DNA of 64,000 bases from Nitrospira sp. (GTDB lineage: Bacteria > Nitrospirota > Nitrospiria > Nitrospirales > Nitrospiraceae). Shown here in pieces: positions 46,329 through 55,529 of the stretch. The notes below the pieces were generated by a model. That model was not told where the DNA came from and did no database searches. It saw only the letters and a list, made by a program, of their open reading frames with translations. The stretch covers positions 62,001-126,000 of the forward strand of contig JANDJI010000005.1 in assembly GCA_024331125.1 (NCBI GenBank), in the 5' to 3' direction. Positions within the stretch are counted from its first letter, which is position 1. Each line of letters opens with the position of its first letter. The position numbers and the translations under genes are program-made.

Positions 46329-47846
46329 TCAGTACTCGAACACTCCGAACTCACGACGCGGAACGATTGGCCGCACCGCTTTTAGCCGTTTCTTGTTTAC
46401 GATACTGCTTGGCCTAACTGTCCGTTTAAGCCCGGAGTCGGAAATCCAAGAATCATTCCACAGATCCACCTTCTTGCCTTCGACAAGACAACACAGTTTT
46501 TCTCCATATGTAAGCGTCGGGTTGAAACAATAGCTGATCCGCTGAAGCCACACCTCAAGATGTCCGTTATTCGGCAGCTGTTCAAGCTTTTTTCGAATGC
46601 GATCGACCGCAGCGAGCTTTTCCTTCTTTGTTGACAGCTTACTCAAAAGCATGCTGACGATCGCGGCGCAGGTCGGGAAACAGCGCGGACTGTTGTAGCC
46701 GATGTCAATTGCGATGCTTATGAGCTGCATTGGGTGATGTACCGATTTTCGGGAAGCAAGTCGCCTGTAGAACTGATCGAGGGCGATCATCAAACTGCCG
46801 CCGTTAGGGAATTCAGCTCCATGAGAATGGATTAGCAGCAGGTGTTTCTGTAAGTTCCGATCCCCCTGCCTGCGACGTATCCACTCACGCTTATCGATTT
46901 TGATGGCATTTCCAATGACTGCCTGCGCAGTTGTGGTCTTGGAGGCATTCAGCTTAAGTCCCAGGCCAATTAAGACCTCGGTTAACGCCTTCAAGATCAA
47001 CTCACCGTCGCGAGCATCATTTACGAAAATTCGGTAATCGTCTCGGTACCGAAAAAGCTGGAAGTCTGTGATTTTGGCATCAGCCAACCGCTTGCCAAGC
47101 ACTAAGTCGGCATAGCCGAGAACCATCTCAGCGATCAGGTCCACTAGTACAGACCCCTGAGGGATGCCATTGGTTTGCCCGTATTGCATGTCTTGAAGTC
47201 GAGCATCAATGGCATTGCCGATCAGCGATAGATCGCGTTTCTTCGCTTTCGCCATTTCCTTTCCATGCATCGCCCATGAAACCGAATGCGTATATATAGA
47301 ACCGTAGCAATCTGTAATGTCGGCATGGAGCACATAGTTGAAGTCCAATGCCAAATCGATAGAGGCCTGCTCAATTCCCTGCCACCAATGGAGAATTTGG
47401 GCGCCTTGATCTTTCCTCCTCGTCAGGGACTCTTGCGGTATGCTCAGACACCTAATCTTAGGCTCATTTGCGAACTCCCCGAACCTTGACCGGATAACAT
47501 CCCAATGTTTGGATTCGGTCATTAGATATGCAAGATCAACATAGATGACGGGGTGGATAAGCTGGAAAGGTCGCCACGCATAGCGTCCGTCCTTGTTCGA
47601 GTAGATTGTGTAGTTAACGTCTTCAGAGTCTCGTGGCTTCAGCTTCAGCTTCAGGCTGGACAGCGGTTTGATTTTCAGAAACTTGTCCACGGGCCGCAAG
47701 AGCCGTCGAAAATCAAAATACGGCGGAAGGTCGAGACGACAATAGCTTTCTGGCTTGAGAAAAAACGCTCGAGCCTCCTTCGCAGACATTTCAAGGATGG
47801 AACGTTCTGCCCGTCTTTTCTTCGACTTGGTGGTCTTGATCTTCAA
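46329..47846 (-). CDS. Reverse transcriptase, UG/Abi-like, defence-associated candidate
   Basis: A 505-residue RNA-directed DNA polymerase. Motif A is HADITDCYGSIYTH with D176 and D179; motif B is QTNGIPQGSVLVD near 224-236; motif C is FRYRDDYRIF with the YRDD box at 267-270. Residues about 300-505 form a helical C-terminal extension without maturase, endonuclease or integrase domains, and no retron-type msr/msd or group II intron structure was seen nearby. This shape fits the 'unknown group'/Abi lineage, many members of which act in phage defence (DRT systems). I cannot assign a DRT type. The start overlaps the hsdS remnant by 4 nt (ATGA) and the stop is 8 nt before the hsdR remnant. Confidence 0.9.
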   Translation of the reverse strand: MKIKTTKSKKRRAERSILEMSAKEARAFFLKPESYCRLDLPPYFDFRRLLRPVDKFLKIKPLSSLKLKLKPRDSEDVNYTIYSNKDGRYAWRPFQLIHPVIYVDLAYLMTESKHWDVIRSRFGEFANEPKIRCLSIPQESLTRRKDQGAQILHWWQGIEQASIDLALDFNYVLHADITDCYGSIYTHSVSWAMHGKEMAKAKKRDLSLIGNAIDARLQDMQYGQTNGIPQGSVLVDLIAEMVLGYADLVLGKRLADAKITDFQLFRYRDDYRIFVNDARDGELILKALTEVLIGLGLKLNASKTTTAQAVIGNAIKIDKREWIRRRQGDRNLQKHLLLIHSHGAEFPNGGSLMIALDQFYRRLASRKSVHHPMQLISIAIDIGYNSPRCFPTCAAIVSMLLSKLSTKKEKLAAVDRIRKKLEQLPNNGHLEVWLQRISYCFNPTLTYGEKLCCLVEGKKVDLWNDSWISDSGLKRTVRPSSIVNKKRLKAVRPIVPRREFGVFEY

Positions 47847-48058
47847 ACCGAGATTCCCTCGATAAACTTCTCCACGTTCTTCACGCGTAGCTCACCGGAA
47901 ATGAGCTTGAGCAACAGCGTGTCGCGGAAGGCGACAAGCGCGCAAAATTCCCTGGAAGAATACCCGTTCCCCCTAACGAAAATCACCTCGTCGAATGGAG
48001 CCCCTCCCCTCCAAGACAAGAACAGGACCTGCGATGGATGCCTGGCTTGACTTTGCAT
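47843..48058 (-). pseudogene. hsdS: hsdS remnant (C-terminus of type I specificity subunit)
   Basis: A 71-codon open frame (open to 48103) ends LVAFRDTLLLKLISGELRV followed by KNVEKFIEGI. The segment L..LRDTLLPKLISGELRV is the hallmark end of HsdS proteins. The preceding 35 residues (HPSQVLFLSWRGGAPFDEV) are not recognisable as a full target-recognition domain. A complete HsdS has about 400 residues, so only the tail is left, cut by the region before the dehydrogenase gene at 48126. The frame ends with an ATGA overlap with the reverse transcriptase. Confidence 0.7.
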
Positions 48059-48125
48059 CGCTCGCACTCTAGGCTGCGCCCTCATCCATGCCGCAGACAA
48101 CAACCCAACAACAGGCCGTGATGGA

Positions 48126-49097
48126 ATGAGCAGTCCGGTGATAACCCCGGCGATTTATGTGACTCGTGTGCTGCCAGAACCGTTGATGGCCGCTCTGCGT
48201 GAACGCTACCGGCTGGTCTCGGAACCCAGAGAAGACCATATTCCCACGGCTGAGGATCTCCGGACCGGTTTTGCGCAAACCGATGCCGTGATCTGCATGC
48301 TGAGCGATTCGATTGACGCCGACCTGTTGAGCCACGCCACGAAACTCAAAATCCTGGCCAATTACGCCGTGGGCTACAACAATATCGACCTGGCCGCGGC
48401 CAAGGCTCGCGGCATTATCGTCACCAATACGCCCGATGCCCTGACCGACGCAACGGCGGACTTGGCCTGGGCTCTGATGCTATCGGTGGCCCGCCGCGTC
48501 GTAGAGGGAGACCATTGGGTACGAACCGGCACGTGGCGAGGCTGGGCGCCGACACAGCTTTTGGGGACGGACCTTGCGGGCAAGACCTTGGGCATCATCG
48601 GCATGGGACGGATCGGTCAGGCCGTCGCTCAGCGGGCTCAGGGATTCCGGATGAGAGTCCTGTATGAGAGCCGTCGGTCTGTTACGTCTCCTCCCGGCCT
48701 CTTGTGGGAGCATCGCCCATTGGATCAATTGCTGGCCGAAGCCGACTTTGTCTCGCTCCACGTGCCGCTCACCGAATCGACTCGCCATCTGATCGGCGCT
48801 CGCGAACTGAGTCGCATGAAACCGACCGCAATCCTCATCAATACCGCTCGTGGACCGGTGGTGGATGAAGAAGCCTTGGTTGCGGCTCTCAAAACCGGCG
48901 TCATCGCCGGCGCAGGATTAGATGTCTATGAGCAGGAGCCTCTCGTCCACCCTGGACTGGTCGAGCTCCCGAACGTCGTGCTGCTGCCTCACGTGGGGTC
49001 GGGAACGTTGGAGACCCGTATTCGGATGGGAAGAATTTGCCTCGATAACATCGAGGCGGTGCTGAGCGGGAGGCCTGCTCCCAATCAGGTCTCATGA
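48126..49097 (+). CDS. D-2-hydroxyacid dehydrogenase (glyoxylate/hydroxypyruvate reductase-like)
   Basis: A 323-residue NAD(P)-dependent dehydrogenase. The Rossmann motif is GIIGMGRIGQ near residue 160. The catalytic set is the arginine in INTARGPVVDEEAL, the glutamate in DVYEQEP and the histidine in LLPHVGSGT. NYAVGYNNIDLAAAKARGI and VTNTPDALTDATADLAWAL are typical of the GyaR/glyoxylate reductase branch. The reaction would be reduction of glyoxylate or hydroxypyruvate, or the reverse. ATG 48126 is chosen; it begins just after the decayed hsdS sequence, marking the right edge of the island. Confidence 0.92.
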   Translation: MSSPVITPAIYVTRVLPEPLMAALRERYRLVSEPREDHIPTAEDLRTGFAQTDAVICMLSDSIDADLLSHATKLKILANYAVGYNNIDLAAAKARGIIVTNTPDALTDATADLAWALMLSVARRVVEGDHWVRTGTWRGWAPTQLLGTDLAGKTLGIIGMGRIGQAVAQRAQGFRMRVLYESRRSVTSPPGLLWEHRPLDQLLAEADFVSLHVPLTESTRHLIGARELSRMKPTAILINTARGPVVDEEALVAALKTGVIAGAGLDVYEQEPLVHPGLVELPNVVLLPHVGSGTLETRIRMGRICLDNIEAVLSGRPAPNQVS

Positions 49098-49111
49098 ACC
49101 TCCGTTGCGTT

Positions 49112-51109
49112 TCATCCGGTGAGCGCGCAACCACCAAAACGGCCGGCATCGCCTCTCCCACTTTGCTCCCACGACGACGAACCGGGCTCGTTCGGAGCAT
49201 GGGCTTTGTTTCTGAGCATCGCCAGTCGTTCCGGCACATCGTGGAACGACGGAATGGCTTCAAACGCGGTCGTTGCCTTTTCCCACTGGGCATCGGCTTC
49301 ATAGAGCAGCCCCAATTCGTATCGAATGGCTTGTGCCTTGGCGCCCCGGCAGCGAGAGTCCGCCAACAGAGTTTCTAGCTCTCGAATGGCTTCCGCCAAT
49401 CGATTTTCTTCTTTGAAACAGAGGGCCGTCATGAGGCAGGAATCGAGATAATACGTATCCGCCGTCCGCGATACGTCAAATTCTTCCCTCGCCTCCTGAT
49501 ACAGCCCCATGTTTTTGTAAGCGACGCCCAGCATGAAATGGGCTTCATAATCGGGAACGCCTGATGAGGGAAACGACGGCAGAGCATCCGGCACGGAGCG
49601 TTCGATCCCGTCACATCGTCGAAAGGGAACGGTTCCGGCCGTGAAGTCGGCCTTTTCCGATTCATTCCTTGGGAAGGGATCTGATGGCGAACGCAGTGTC
49701 TCTTCGGTCGGACAGGCTCCGTTTTCTTCTTCTCCGTCACTTTCTCCTCTCGATGGAACCAATTGAACTGGAACGGAAGGCGTTGGAACCGACTCCGGCT
49801 GCCGGCCGCTCAGTTTTTCCTCACCGGCCAAGGATTTTTCGAATGCTTTCGAATTCTCTGACAGGATAGGCATCGCGCCATTGTCGGTCGCCGGCTCTTG
49901 ATGAACGGACTCGGAGTCGTAAGTCGTAGCGGACTCTCCCCGGATCCTGGCCGCAAGCCGCTCGACCAACTCTTTGTCCGGCGACAACGTTCGGACTTTT
50001 TCAAACAGTTCTTCGTGGTACCCCTCCATACCCGGCTCGGGATGCGCCAGCAACAACTCGATCGCTTTGGCGTATTGCAGCGCCGCCGATGCGGGATCAT
50101 TTTGCTCTTCATACAGTTCTCCGTACAGTTCCAATAACGGCACGGAGTCGGGTTGCTGCGACAAGAACTCCGTAATGAGGGATTCCGCCAGACAGAAATC
50201 CTGCGCGCGCAAGGCCGCGCCGGCCAGAAACCGATACTCCCCCAGCGCAACCTGGAGATCTCCCCGTTGAAGATGGAGACGGGCCAGCAACTGACAGACC
50301 TGCGGATTGCCCGGTTCGCGCGAGAGCATTTGATTCAAAATGGCCTCGGCGCCGTCATACTGCCCTTCGTCCATCCTTCTGACCACCTCGGCCAGTTGAC
50401 CGAGCGGATCGGACGGTCGCAGCGGGATCCCCGCATCCTTGGACTTTTGCGGCGTCATCGAACCGAATTTCCCGCTCTTGAAGCTCTCGACGTACTGCGC
50501 CGCTTCGCCGTTCCGGGGATCGATGGTGAGCACGGCCTGATACGCCTCTTTTGCTTCTTCATGACGCCCCTGGGCGGAACGTTCCCGCGCCAGTTGCAAA
50601 TACACCCTTGTTGCTTCCTCTTGTTGATTGTCTTGAAGACAGAGCTCGGCGATGCGCTGCTGCGCGTTCAAGTTCGACGGGTCAAGCGCCACGATCTTTC
50701 GGTAGAGCGCCAGCGCTTCTTTCGGCTTGCGCGTCTTGAGAAAATGCTTGGCAGCCGTGAAATAATCTTGCACGGCGCTGCCGACCAGGCCGCGCTCCGC
50801 GTTCAAATCGCCCAAATGTTGATGCACTTCGTATTTGGTCGGATCGCACTTGAGGACCTTCTTGTAGGCGGCGATCGCCTTGAGCGTGGCCCCCTCCCCT
50901 CTGAACGCCTCCGCCGCTTTGAGGAAGGACGCGACCGCTTCGGTCATGGCATTGCGCTTGAGGTGCAAATCTCCGATGGAATTGTGAATGCTCCCGTCGT
51001 GCGGCGCTTCGGCGGCCAGTTTTTTCCACTCGCCCACCGCATGCTCATACTGCCCACGAGACGCAAGCAATTGGGCCTGTTGCAGCACTTTGCCGCGGTC
51101 CAATGGCAA
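49112..51109 (-). CDS. Large TPR-repeat protein
   Basis: A 665-residue protein with about ten tetratricopeptide repeats. Residues 1-210 hold at least five (SIHNSIGDLHLKRNAMTEA, YEVHQHLGDLNAERG, EALALYRKIVALDPSNLNAQ, EEAKEAYQAVLTIDPRNGEA). More follow around 230-350 and 530-640 (MLGVAYKNMGLYQEAREEF, YELGLLYEADAQWEKA). Residues about 380-520 are a disordered S-, P- and E-rich linker. There is no signal peptide, so it is probably a cytoplasmic scaffold. It is convergent with the dehydrogenase gene and may follow cspA in transcription. Confidence 0.88.
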   Translation of the reverse strand: MPLDRGKVLQQAQLLASRGQYEHAVGEWKKLAAEAPHDGSIHNSIGDLHLKRNAMTEAVASFLKAAEAFRGEGATLKAIAAYKKVLKCDPTKYEVHQHLGDLNAERGLVGSAVQDYFTAAKHFLKTRKPKEALALYRKIVALDPSNLNAQQRIAELCLQDNQQEEATRVYLQLARERSAQGRHEEAKEAYQAVLTIDPRNGEAAQYVESFKSGKFGSMTPQKSKDAGIPLRPSDPLGQLAEVVRRMDEGQYDGAEAILNQMLSREPGNPQVCQLLARLHLQRGDLQVALGEYRFLAGAALRAQDFCLAESLITEFLSQQPDSVPLLELYGELYEEQNDPASAALQYAKAIELLLAHPEPGMEGYHEELFEKVRTLSPDKELVERLAARIRGESATTYDSESVHQEPATDNGAMPILSENSKAFEKSLAGEEKLSGRQPESVPTPSVPVQLVPSRGESDGEEENGACPTEETLRSPSDPFPRNESEKADFTAGTVPFRRCDGIERSVPDALPSFPSSGVPDYEAHFMLGVAYKNMGLYQEAREEFDVSRTADTYYLDSCLMTALCFKEENRLAEAIRELETLLADSRCRGAKAQAIRYELGLLYEADAQWEKATTAFEAIPSFHDVPERLAMLRNKAHAPNEPGSSSWEQSGRGDAGRFGGCALTG

Positions 51110-51203
51110 GACGCACCTCCCCGCTCGAGAATACGAACACGCTAACAGTGCTAGGGAATTTTGTCTAGAAAATGGCTGAAAACGGATCGAACGATTGAGC
51201 GGG

Positions 51204-51245
51204 CACGGCGGGCCCCCTCCCGTAAACGGAAGCGAGCCCGCCGTG
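51204..51245 (-). terminator. GC-rich hairpin after the cold-shock gene
   Basis: CACGGCGGGC and GCCCGCCGTG form a perfect 10-bp stem around a 22-nt loop, about 20 nt beyond the cspA stop codon. No clear T-run follows on the minus strand, so termination would be partial or factor-assisted. Confidence 0.55.
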
Positions 51246-51265
51246 GCAAGCAGAAAGAACGACTA

Positions 51266-51484
51266 TCAGGAAGAGGCGACGGCCGACCTCAATACATTGG
51301 CGGCTTGTGGTCCCTTTGCGCCTTGGACGATATCAAATTCGACGTTTTCACCTTCTTTCAAGGTTTTGAACCCTTCCCCCTGCAACGCCGAATAGTGGAC
51401 AAACACGTCTTCTCCGCTCTCAAGACGGATGAACCCGAACCCTTTCCGATCGTTGAACCACTTGACCGTTCCTTTCGTCTTCAC
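51266..51484 (-). CDS. csp: Cold-shock domain protein
   Basis: A 72-residue single cold-shock domain: [19 protein letters not shown] carries the RNP1 motif (KGFGFI) and [20 protein letters not shown] carries RNP2 (VFVHY). It binds single-stranded RNA or DNA and acts as an RNA chaperone. AAGGAAAGGAGG lies just before ATG 51484. The region upstream to 51828 would hold its promoter and 5' leader. Confidence 0.97.
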   Translation of the reverse strand: MKTKGTVKWFNDRKGFGFIRLESGEDVFVHYSALQGEGFKTLKEGENVEFDIVQGAKGPQAANVLRSAVASS

Positions 51485-51828
51485 GAACCGCCTCCTTTCC
51501 TTAAGGCCCGCACGCGAGCGGACCTGCTGGCTGCAAAACCCTTCGGGGATGGGACATGACGTGGACGAGAGATCGGACCTGGCTGGAAAAATCGACGGGC
51601 ACCTTCACGCGCGTTGTATCTGTCACGGAGCCCCATCTCGGGATAGAAGTCGCGGTGCGGTGTAACATAGAGGATCATTCCTGTCAAGCGATTCTTTGGC
51701 CGATCGGATATTTTCACGATATTTACAAGGAGGCGGACATCACCGTATAGTGTCCGTCGTCGCGCCCCAATCTCTCATAAATCTTAAGCACCTAAGCATC
51801 CTAATCGATCGCCCATGCCGATAATCCT
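51485..51828. other. Divergent intergenic region between csp and lptF
   Basis: The 344 bp hold the leader and promoter of the cold-shock gene (minus) and the promoter of the lptFG genes (plus). A plus frame at 51556-51750 is open but does not look like a protein with a known fold, and I do not call it. Confidence 0.4.
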
Positions 51829-52917
51829 GTGATCCTACGAACTCTGCTCGATCGTTATATTTTCACCGAACTGCTCACCCCGTTCGGCCTGAGTCTGGGG
51901 GCGCTCTGTTTCGTCATGTTGACACGCGAGCTGTTGCGGTTGGTCGAGCTGCTGGTCTCGAAAGGAGTGGGGATTTGGGCGGTCCTGAAGGTCATCGCCG
52001 TGCTCCTGCCGTCCGGCTTGGTCTTGACGCTTCCGATCGCGGGCTTGATCGCGTCAATTACCGCCTTCGGCCGATTATCGTACGACAAAGAACTCGTTGC
52101 GATGCGGGCCGCGGGGCTCAGTCTTTTTCGCTTATCACAACCCGTGGCCCTTTTCGCCGTGGCTGTTTTCGGCCTGACGCTCTTTCTCTCTCAATGGGGG
52201 CAACCCTGGAGTTCGCTGAATCTTAAAAAAGTCGCCCTGAATCTCCTCAAAGACCAGCTCGTCCTGGCCTTGGAACGGGGCACCTTCAATGAACCGATCC
52301 CACGCATGGTCATCTATGTGCCGGACTCCGACAACGGTGGACCCCGACGCGGGATTTTCGTGTCGGACGCCCGATCCCCCAAAGATCCTCGCATCATCGT
52401 CGCGGAGGAATACCATGTGTTCATGGATCAGGAAAGCAGTCAAGTGGCTCTGCGCTTGGTCAACGGCGTCATTCACAGCCGGCCGGATCGAATGGATCAA
52501 TACCGCCTGGTCTCCTTCACCCATTACGACATCAAACTGAGCCTGGCCCATAGCGCCTATTCCGCGGCCGAAGAGCGGCCGACCTATGAACAAATCATGA
52601 CCATGATTCGGGAAGGGGGCGAGAAGGATTCCACGGGCCTCCGCCGATTGATGGAATACTATAAAGACCTCGCCTTCCCGGCCGCCTCGTTGGTGTTCTG
52701 CCTTCTGGGAGTGCCGCTGGGCATCGTTTCCAAGCGCTCGGGGCGTATCGGCGGTTTTGCGGTCGGCGTCCTGGTGATCGTCATCTTCTACCTGTTGAAC
52801 ATCGCGTTCGACTTTCTGGTGACGACCATGATGATCGGGCCGTTCGCCGGCGCGTGGGCGCCCACTCTCATTTTTGCGCTGGCGACGATTTTTCTCTTTA
52901 TTAAGACGGGCCGCTGA
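51829..52917 (+). CDS. lptF: LPS export permease LptF
   Basis: A 362-residue YjgP/YjgQ-family permease. The N-terminus (LLDRYIFTELLTPFGLSLGALCFVMLTRELLRL, positions about 4-36) gives the first membrane helix. Three N-terminal and three C-terminal membrane segments flank a periplasmic beta-jellyroll (about residues 110-260). LVFCLLGVPLGIVSKRSGR is the usual start of the C-terminal part. LptF and LptG form the transmembrane core of the LptB2FG transporter that extracts lipopolysaccharide from the inner membrane. It starts at GTG 51829; the stop overlaps the next start by one base. Which of the pair is F or G is by order only. Confidence 0.92.
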   Translation: MILRTLLDRYIFTELLTPFGLSLGALCFVMLTRELLRLVELLVSKGVGIWAVLKVIAVLLPSGLVLTLPIAGLIASITAFGRLSYDKELVAMRAAGLSLFRLSQPVALFAVAVFGLTLFLSQWGQPWSSLNLKKVALNLLKDQLVLALERGTFNEPIPRMVIYVPDSDNGGPRRGIFVSDARSPKDPRIIVAEEYHVFMDQESSQVALRLVNGVIHSRPDRMDQYRLVSFTHYDIKLSLAHSAYSAAEERPTYEQIMTMIREGGEKDSTGLRRLMEYYKDLAFPAASLVFCLLGVPLGIVSKRSGRIGGFAVGVLVIVIFYLLNIAFDFLVTTMMIGPFAGAWAPTLIFALATIFLFIKTGR

Positions 52918-54008
52918 TGACGATTCTCTTTCGCTACGTTTTGCGGGAACACGTCAAAATTTTTTTGATGTGTTTCTCCGGGCTGTTGACCGTCTATATG
53001 GTGATCGACTTTTTTGAAAAAGTCCGCCGGTTTCTCCGCTACGATTCGGGCGTCACGCCGTTGCTCGCGTATTTCGCCCTCAAAATCCCGGCCATCTCGT
53101 TCCAAGTGGCGCCCTTCGCCGTCTTGGTCGCCACCCTTTTGACGATCGGACTGCTCTCGCGCAGCAATGAAATCACCGCGCTCCGAAGCTGCGGCGTCAG
53201 TCTGCTCTGGATGACCTCGCCGTTTCTCCTGTTTGCCGGTTTTCTCTCGCTCATCCTGCTGGCGTTCAGTTCCACGATCATCCCGCTCGCGTCCGAAAAG
53301 GCCGAAGAGATCCGTTTGATCCGCATCGAAAAACGGCCCACTCCGTTGACGGTTCAGGCGACCCAGCCCTGGGTCCGCATCGGATCCGACACACTGATGT
53401 CGATCAATACAGTCGACGTCGGAGGGCGCGCCCTTCGAGGGGTCCGGCTGTTTCATTTCGATCGGACCTTCCATCTCGACCGGATCATCGAAGCATCGGA
53501 GGCCCGGTTCACCGGAGAGGGGTGGATTTTGCGCGACGGAGTCCGCCGGCAGTTCGGACCGGACAACACCGTGGACCTTGCTTCCTTTACGGAACAACCG
53601 GCCCACATTCCTCTTATTCCCGACGACTTCGCCACCTCGTTGACGGGCAATTCCGAGTCGATGACGTTTGAACAGATCCGCAACTACCTCGCCAGGTTTC
53701 AGCCGGAAGGCGCCTCGGTCGCTCGCTTGCTGACCGATTATTACAATCGCTGGGCCTTCCCCGTGGTGACGGTCGTCATGGTTCTGATCGGCATCGCGCT
53801 GGGTTTGCGGCGGAGCGGCGTTCGCGGCGGCAGCATGGCCGCCGGAATCGGCCAAGCCTTCGTCGTCGGATTCTGTTATTGGACGACTCAATCCATCGCC
53901 GTCGCCCTGGGACGTGGCGGCGCGCTGACGCCGATGTTCGCCGGTTGGCTGGCGAACATTCTGTTCATCAGCTTCGGCCTGTATCTCTTGCTCAAGGTCC
54001 GTCATTGA
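52917..54008 (+). CDS. lptG: LPS export permease LptG
   Basis: A 363-residue YjgP/YjgQ-family permease, paralogous to the upstream gene. The N-terminus (LFRYVLREHVKIFLMCFSGLL, VYMVIDFFEKVRRFL) and LLTIGLLSRSNEITALRSCGVSL are typical of LptG. After a periplasmic jellyroll, the C-terminal helices include WAFPVVTVVMVLIGIALGLR. The ATG shares a base with the lptF stop (TGATG), so translation is coupled. The ATPase LptB is not in the window. Confidence 0.92.
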   Translation: MTILFRYVLREHVKIFLMCFSGLLTVYMVIDFFEKVRRFLRYDSGVTPLLAYFALKIPAISFQVAPFAVLVATLLTIGLLSRSNEITALRSCGVSLLWMTSPFLLFAGFLSLILLAFSSTIIPLASEKAEEIRLIRIEKRPTPLTVQATQPWVRIGSDTLMSINTVDVGGRALRGVRLFHFDRTFHLDRIIEASEARFTGEGWILRDGVRRQFGPDNTVDLASFTEQPAHIPLIPDDFATSLTGNSESMTFEQIRNYLARFQPEGASVARLLTDYYNRWAFPVVTVVMVLIGIALGLRRSGVRGGSMAAGIGQAFVVGFCYWTTQSIAVALGRGGALTPMFAGWLANILFISFGLYLLLKVRH

Positions 54009-54081
54009 GCGATCGCCAATCTCCAGTTGACTGCTTTCCATTCTTCCGGTAAGTAAGGAGCGACATGAAGGAGAACATCGC

Positions 54082-55344
54082 ATGAAGTCGCGTGTCGTGA
54101 TTACGGGCTTGGGGGTGGTTTCGTCCATCGGCATCGGCGTCAGCGAATTTTGGAAAACCGCGTTGACCGGGCGCTCGGGTGTATCGGCCATTTCTCCTTC
54201 CTCGCTCGAACCGTTTCCTTTCAGCGAATATCGATCGCGAGTGGCCGGTCAGGTTCAGAATTTTTCACCGGAACAATACCTGCCCCCCAATCAGGCCAAT
54301 CGCGTGGACCGATACGCCCAATTCGCCCTCGTGGCCGCCAAAGAGGCTCTTGCCGACGCCCATCTCGTCATGGCCAAGGAGCGACCGCACCGCGTCGGGG
54401 TCATCGTCGGAGCCGGCATGGGGGGGATGGTGATGGGAGAGCGGGAAATCACCCAATTGTTCAAAACGCAAAAGCCCAATCGCGTTCATCCGAACTTCAT
54501 TCCGACCATTACGCTCAATTCCGCCTCGGGCATCGTGGCGATGGCTCACGGAGCGAAGGGGCCGAATCTCACGATTTCCACGGCCTGCTCGTCCAGCGCC
54601 CATGCGCTGGGACAGGCGCTCCAATGTATTCGAACCGGCCAGGCCGACGTGGTGATCGCCGTCGGCGCGGACGCCAGCATCACCCCGCTGGTCTTTGCCG
54701 GGTTTTGTTCCCTGCGCGCCTTGTCCAGCGAATTCAACGATACGCCGGAACGGGCTTCCCGTCCGTTCGACAGACGTCGGGACGGATTCGTGATGGGGGA
54801 GGGAGCCGGCGCCCTGATTGTCGAATCCCTGGCGCACGCTCGCAAGCGAAAGGCGAGGATTTACGCCGAGCTTGCCGGATACGCCGCCACCAGCGAGGCC
54901 TATCACATGGTCATTCCCCGAGAGGACGGCGAAGAAGTGGCCGTCACCATGAAACTGGCCTTGGACTCGGCCGGTCTGACTCCAGCGCAGGTGGATTACA
55001 TCAATGCGCATGCGACCTCGACGGCCATCGGCGACGTTGTGGAGGTGAAAGCCATCAAGCGGCTGTTCAAGAACCGGGCTGATAAGATCGCCGTCAACGC
55101 CACGAAGTCGCTCATCGGCCATACTCTGGGAGCCGCCGGCGCGCTCGGCGCCATCGCTTCGGCGCTGGCCATTCACACCGGGCAAATCCATCCCACGGCC
55201 AATTATGATGACCCTGATCCGGCCTGCCGTCTGGACGGTATCAGCCGATTACCGCAAGAACGAAAAATCAGAGCCGCTCTCGTGAATTCGTTCGGTTTCG
55301 GGAGCAACAACGCCACGGTCGTGTTGAAAAAATTCGTCGCATGA
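54082..55344 (+). CDS. fabF: Beta-ketoacyl-ACP synthase II (FabF type)
   Basis: A 420-residue condensing enzyme. The nucleophilic cysteine is C169 in ISTACSSS; the two histidines are in NAHATSTAIGD and KSLIGHTLGAAGALG. The phenylalanine gate region NSFGFGSNN is near the C-terminus. Length and motifs match FabF. It would extend acyl chains on the acyl carrier protein encoded 185 nt downstream. Since these genes sit with lptFG and lpxD, it may make special acyl chains for lipid A or another envelope lipid rather than being the housekeeping FabF. Confidence 0.92.
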   Translation: MKSRVVITGLGVVSSIGIGVSEFWKTALTGRSGVSAISPSSLEPFPFSEYRSRVAGQVQNFSPEQYLPPNQANRVDRYAQFALVAAKEALADAHLVMAKERPHRVGVIVGAGMGGMVMGEREITQLFKTQKPNRVHPNFIPTITLNSASGIVAMAHGAKGPNLTISTACSSSAHALGQALQCIRTGQADVVIAVGADASITPLVFAGFCSLRALSSEFNDTPERASRPFDRRRDGFVMGEGAGALIVESLAHARKRKARIYAELAGYAATSEAYHMVIPREDGEEVAVTMKLALDSAGLTPAQVDYINAHATSTAIGDVVEVKAIKRLFKNRADKIAVNATKSLIGHTLGAAGALGAIASALAIHTGQIHPTANYDDPDPACRLDGISRLPQERKIRAALVNSFGFGSNNATVVLKKFVA

Positions 55345-55529
55345 GAGACGGGTCTTCTCTTTCACACACCGACGGCGGTCTTCCTGCCGTGAGTCATGGA
55401 AACGTCGGCTTACACCCGACGATTGCCGGACGGCCGGAGTGACAACCGAAGGGGACAACCGGATATTTATGAGCGTATCCCGCAATCGACCGACGGGATC
55501 TTCACTTCCATGATGAAGGAGCATCCATA

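Noticed and set aside
46067..46354. 95-codon minus frame downstream of the reverse transcriptase
   Set aside because: It is an out-of-frame reading of the hsdR remnant; the HsdR-like residues appear in another frame.
52788..54191. 467-codon minus frame
   Set aside because: Antisense shadow of lptG and the fabF start; low-complexity polar sequence without motifs.
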